A stretch of 64,000 nt of DNA from Bacteroidota bacterium (lineage in GTDB: Bacteria; Bacteroidota; Bacteroidia; AKYH767-A; OLB10). Location: contig JADJMG010000011.1 of assembly GCA_016709725.1 (NCBI GenBank), positions 62,001 through 126,000 on the forward strand, given 5' to 3'. Position 1 is the stretch's first letter. The number at the start of each line of letters is the position of its first letter. Position numbers and translations under genes: made by a program. A model generated the notes under the pieces. The model was not told the DNA's origin, did not search any database, and worked only from the letters and a program-made list of their open reading frames with translations. This document shows, piece after piece, positions 60,908 through 64,000 of this stretch.

Positions 60908-63535
60908 ATGAATTTTAACCAGTTTACTATAAAATCACAAGAAATTGTGCAACAGGCACAGTCGCTTGCAAGCAGTAAAGGGCAACAAGCTATAGAGCCT
61001 GGACATTTACTGTTGTCGATGATACAAAATGACGAACACGTTATTCCTTTCCTACTAAAAAAATTAAATGTCAATATCGGTCAACTAAAAACCGAATTAG
61101 AAGAGTTGGTGGATGGCTATCCGAAAGTTAGCGGAGGAAATCCATATCTTGGAAATGCTACTCAATCGGTTTTTGAAAAAGCATTGAGCTTAATCAAAGA
61201 TTTTAACGATGAATATGTATCCATCGAACATATTTTACTTGCGTTAATAAACAGTAAAGATCGGGTTGCAAAAATCTTGAAACAACATGGTGTGAACGAA
61301 GCGGACTTACGCATAGCCATTAAAGAATTAAGAAAGGGAGATCGAGTTACCTCAGCAACGGCAGAAGATACTTACAATTCATTGCAGAAATACGCTCGAA
61401 ATCTGAATCAATTGGCTCGCGATGGAAAACTAGATCCTGTTATTGGTCGCGACGAAGAAATCAGAAGAGTGCTTCAGATTCTTACACGTAGAACTAAGAA
61501 CAACCCCATTCTCATTGGAGAACCTGGAGTTGGTAAAACAGCCATTGCAGAAGGATTAGCGCATCGAATCATCAATGGTGATGTACCTGAAAATTTAAAA
61601 TCGAATGTGATTTACTCCTTAGATATGGGAGCTTTAATTGCAGGCGCCAAATACAAAGGAGAATTTGAAGAGCGATTAAAATCGGTTGTGAAAGAAGTGA
61701 TCAGCTCGAACGGAGAAATAGTTTTGTTCATTGATGAAATACATACCTTGATTGGAGCTGGTGGTGGAGAAGGTGCTATGGATGCAGCTAACATATTAAA
61801 ACCTGCTTTAGCAAGAGGAGAATTGAGAGCAATTGGTGCTACAACATTGAATGAATATCAGAAGTACATTGAGAAAGATAAAGCCTTAGAACGTCGCTTT
61901 CAAAAAGTGATGATTGAAGAGCCTGATGTGAAAGATGCGATTTCGATACTTCGCGGACTCAAAGAAAAATACGAGGCTCATCATAAAGTGAGAATTAAAG
62001 ATGAAGCCATTATTTCAGCTGTAGAATTAAGCGACCGATACATTTATGATCGTTTCCTACCCGATAAAGCCATCGATTTCATGGACGCAGCTTCAGCAAA
62101 ATTGCGAATGGAAATGAATAGTGTTCCCGAAGAGTTGGACGAAATTCAACGCAAGATTATGCAATTCGAAATTGAACGTGCCGCCATCAAACGTGAAGGA
62201 GATAAAAAGAAACTTTCTGAATTAGGTGAAACGTTAGCGAACTTAAACGAAGAAAGAAATATTATTAAGGCCAGATGGGAGACTGAAAAAAATATCATCA
62301 ACACCATCACACAAACTCGCGAAGAAATTGAGCAATTAAAATTAGAAGCTGATCAAGCAGAAAGAACGGGTGATTATGGACGTGTAGCTGAAATACGCTA
62401 TGGTAAAATTAAAAATGCAGAAGCACTATTACTAGAAAATCAAAGCAAGTTGTTGGAAGCCCAACATAACAAAGCGATGATTAAAGAGGAAGTGGATAGT
62501 GAAGATATTGCAGAAGTGGTAGCTCGATGGACAGGTATTCCTGTAAAACGAATGCTACAAAGTGAACGAGAAAAACTATTGCACTTAGAAGTTGAACTGC
62601 ATAAAAGAGTCGTTGGACAGGAAGATGCCATTGCAGCACTTTCAGATGCAGTGAGAAGAAGCAGAGCAGGTCTCCAAGACATGAAACGTCCAATAGGATC
62701 ATTCATTTTTCTAGGCACAACGGGAGTCGGAAAAACTGAATTAGCCAAAGCTTTAGCCGAATTCCTCTTTAACGACGAGCATGCCTTAACGCGAATAGAC
62801 ATGAGTGAGTTTCAAGAACGACATAGTGTTAGCCGACTCATTGGAGCGCCTCCAGGATACGTTGGCTATGATGAAGGCGGACAATTAACCGAAGCAGTAA
62901 GGAGAAGACCCTATTCTGTTGTGTTGTTAGATGAAATTGAAAAAGCGCATCCCGATGTATTCAACATTCTGCTGCAAGTTTTAGATGATGGACGATTAAC
63001 GGACAACAAAGGTCGTACGGCTAATTTCAAAAACACCATCATCATCATGACTTCTAATATAGGTGCCTCGTTGATTCAAGAAAACACAGAACAAATCAAC
63101 GACGATAACAAAGAAGAAATACTTGCAAAAACAAAACTCGAAGTATTTGACATCCTCAAGAAAACCATTCGACCCGAATTCCTCAATCGAATTGACGAGA
63201 TCATTATGTTTAATCCGTTAACCAGAGATGAAATCAAAGAGATTGTAGAAATTCAATTCAACTCGTTGGTGAAAATGTTGGCTGCAAATGATATTAAAAT
63301 TAAGATCAGTCAACCCGCTATTGATTGGTTAGCGCAGCTGGGATATGATCCACAATTTGGAGCAAGACCCTTAAAGCGTGTATTGCAAAAACGAATCATG
63401 AATGAGTTAAGCAAGCAAATTTTATCGGGAGCAATATCCAAAGAAGATGAAATAAAAATCGACTTGGATAAAAACAACAACTTCCTCTTCAAAAACAACA
63501 AAGCGATAAAAGATGATTCGCAATTAGTATCATAG
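60908..63535 (+). CDS. clpB: ClpB, protein disaggregase
   Basis: Hexameric AAA+ disaggregase of 875 residues that works with DnaK to rescue aggregated proteins after stress. Order of domains: Clp_N (about 1-145), AAA1 with Walker A GEPGVGKT (204-211) and Walker B LFIDEIHTLIG, the middle coiled coil (about 400-530; EIQRKIMQFEIERAAIKREGDKKK), and AAA2 with Walker A GTTGVGKT (603-610), Walker B VVLLDEIEKAHPD and IGAPPGYVGYDEGG, followed by the D2 small domain. Sequence and length are complete, with no frame break over 2.6 kb. A terminator follows. I saw no sigma32-like or TAnnTTTG promoter upstream. Confidence 0.97.
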   Translation: MNFNQFTIKSQEIVQQAQSLASSKGQQAIEPGHLLLSMIQNDEHVIPFLLKKLNVNIGQLKTELEELVDGYPKVSGGNPYLGNATQSVFEKALSLIKDFNDEYVSIEHILLALINSKDRVAKILKQHGVNEADLRIAIKELRKGDRVTSATAEDTYNSLQKYARNLNQLARDGKLDPVIGRDEEIRRVLQILTRRTKNNPILIGEPGVGKTAIAEGLAHRIINGDVPENLKSNVIYSLDMGALIAGAKYKGEFEERLKSVVKEVISSNGEIVLFIDEIHTLIGAGGGEGAMDAANILKPALARGELRAIGATTLNEYQKYIEKDKALERRFQKVMIEEPDVKDAISILRGLKEKYEAHHKVRIKDEAIISAVELSDRYIYDRFLPDKAIDFMDAASAKLRMEMNSVPEELDEIQRKIMQFEIERAAIKREGDKKKLSELGETLANLNEERNIIKARWETEKNIINTITQTREEIEQLKLEADQAERTGDYGRVAEIRYGKIKNAEALLLENQSKLLEAQHNKAMIKEEVDSEDIAEVVARWTGIPVKRMLQSEREKLLHLEVELHKRVVGQEDAIAALSDAVRRSRAGLQDMKRPIGSFIFLGTTGVGKTELAKALAEFLFNDEHALTRIDMSEFQERHSVSRLIGAPPGYVGYDEGGQLTEAVRRRPYSVVLLDEIEKAHPDVFNILLQVLDDGRLTDNKGRTANFKNTIIIMTSNIGASLIQENTEQINDDNKEEILAKTKLEVFDILKKTIRPEFLNRIDEIIMFNPLTRDEIKEIVEIQFNSLVKMLAANDIKIKISQPAIDWLAQLGYDPQFGARPLKRVLQKRIMNELSKQILSGAISKEDEIKIDLDKNNNFLFKNNKAIKDDSQLVS

Positions 63536-63563
63536 TATTGATTTATTTAGGTTAGATTAGATA

Positions 63564-63594
63564 AAGCCCTTCGAAATTCGGAGGGCTTCTTTTT
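63564..63594 (+). terminator. Rho-independent terminator after clpB
   Basis: Stem AGCCCTTCGAA / TTCGGAGGGCT with one G-T pair, followed by TTCTTTTT, 29 bases after the clpB stop. Confidence 0.8.
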
Positions 63595-63667
63595 AAAAGT
63601 TAATTTTTAAAATATTTAATATTGACATTCACACATCTTTATAAATATTCATTTAATAATTAATTTG

Positions 63668-63980
63668 ACATGACCCCAGCGGGTTAAATCTTTATAGAAA
63701 ACGACATGAGTTATTTTTTTATCTGACCCCAGAGGGGTCACACAACTCACACGAGAAACAAACGCCGATGTTTAACGACGATGTGCAACCCCGCTGGGGT
63801 TGGGATGTTCTTGGTGATTCGCTTCGCTAATAAGATTGAACCCCGCTGGGGTTCTTTTGAAAATGAAAATTACAACATAAATTGAATTTGCAATTAATTA
63901 AGAATAGGGAAACCCCGAAGGGGTGAAATGATTATAGAAAAATGCGACATCCCACCAACCAAAACCCAGAAGGGGTGACA
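63668..63980. repeat. Array of six GC-rich palindromes (REP-like)
   Basis: The 465-base right end after clpB holds no gene. It carries six short dyads of the type ACCCC-nnn-GGGGT: 63673-63685 (imperfect, one G short), 63724-63740 (TGACCCCAGAGGGGTCA), 63786-63802 (CAACCCCGCTGGGGTTG), 63838-63854 (GAACCCCGCTGGGGTTC), 63911-63924 and 63964-63976. Centre-to-centre spacings are about 53, 62, 52, 72 and 52 bases. Copies 1 and 5 share a downstream tail (TTATAGAAAA then CGACAT), so the repeat unit is longer than the palindrome. The array may continue beyond the window. The loops vary (AGC, AGA, GCT, GAA) while the C4/G4 arms are kept. Confidence 0.85.
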
Positions 63981-64000
63981 TGATAAAGCCGCGATGTTGT

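Noticed and set aside
63668..63980. Possible CRISPR array at the right end
   Set aside because: Spacings are unequal (about 52-72), repeats are only 13-17 bases and imperfect, spacers share sequence with one another, and no cas gene is present.

Overview
The window looks like chromosome from an uncultured member of the Bacteroidota. The evidence is the low GC content, type IX secretion (T9SS) C-terminal sorting domains on two exoproteins, a giant PKD-repeat protein, Bacteroidota-typical families (DUF4783, DUF3078, Omp28-like lipoproteins, alpha/beta-fused E1 dehydrogenase), and recurrent TAnnTTTG promoter -7 boxes in place of the classical TATAAT. No rRNA, tRNA, CRISPR array, prophage or insertion sequence was seen.

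Layout. 1-7227 (+): surface-polysaccharide locus with a partial multi-pass membrane protein, a dTDP-3-acetamido-3,6-dideoxyhexose pathway (FdtA-, FdtC- and FdtB-like), two glycosyltransferases and an O-acyltransferase. 7199-10087: housekeeping genes (rlmH, a DUF4783 protein, nadC, yihY-like). 10065-15853 (-): a giant secreted protein with about 19 PKD repeats. 16087-19677 (+): uvrA and a LOG-family phosphoribohydrolase. 19825-26038 (+): five-gene signalling operon made of a FIST sensor, histidine kinase, stand-alone receiver, hybrid kinase with HPt, and a sigma54-type AAA+ response regulator that lacks a DNA-binding domain. It is followed by a three-gene surface-protein operon (26158-31305) that includes a beta-helix T9SS exoprotein. 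31489-37840 (+): mscL, a DUF3078 protein, a RecB/AddA-like helicase-nuclease and pruA. 45229-37946 (-): tight operon ettA-hisS-hutH-C1 peptidase-gpx-ABC ATPase. 45343-53266 (+): T9SS subtilase, UbiA-family prenyltransferase, fused E1 dehydrogenase, murQ, a hypothetical protein and an RlpA-like protein. 53267-60752: a Nudix hydrolase, two Omp28-like lipoproteins, a CoA-type Nudix hydrolase with an ABC exporter, a TonB-C-like protein and a second subtilase. 60908-63535 (+): clpB. 63668-63980: array of GC-rich palindromes.

The most important caveat is that about fourteen genes, including the normally essential hisS and the conserved uvrA and nadC, are split by single-base indels. Where I could place them, nearly all lie in A/T homopolymers and most are one base short. 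This looks like uncorrected long-read assembly error rather than gene decay, so I report each split gene as one feature and state where the frame breaks.

The best candidates for new biology are the FIST/phosphorelay operon that ends in an HTH-less sigma54 activator beside the T9SS operon, the PKD giant that stops before any sorting domain, the ettA-hisS-hutH operon, and the paired palindrome array at the right end.
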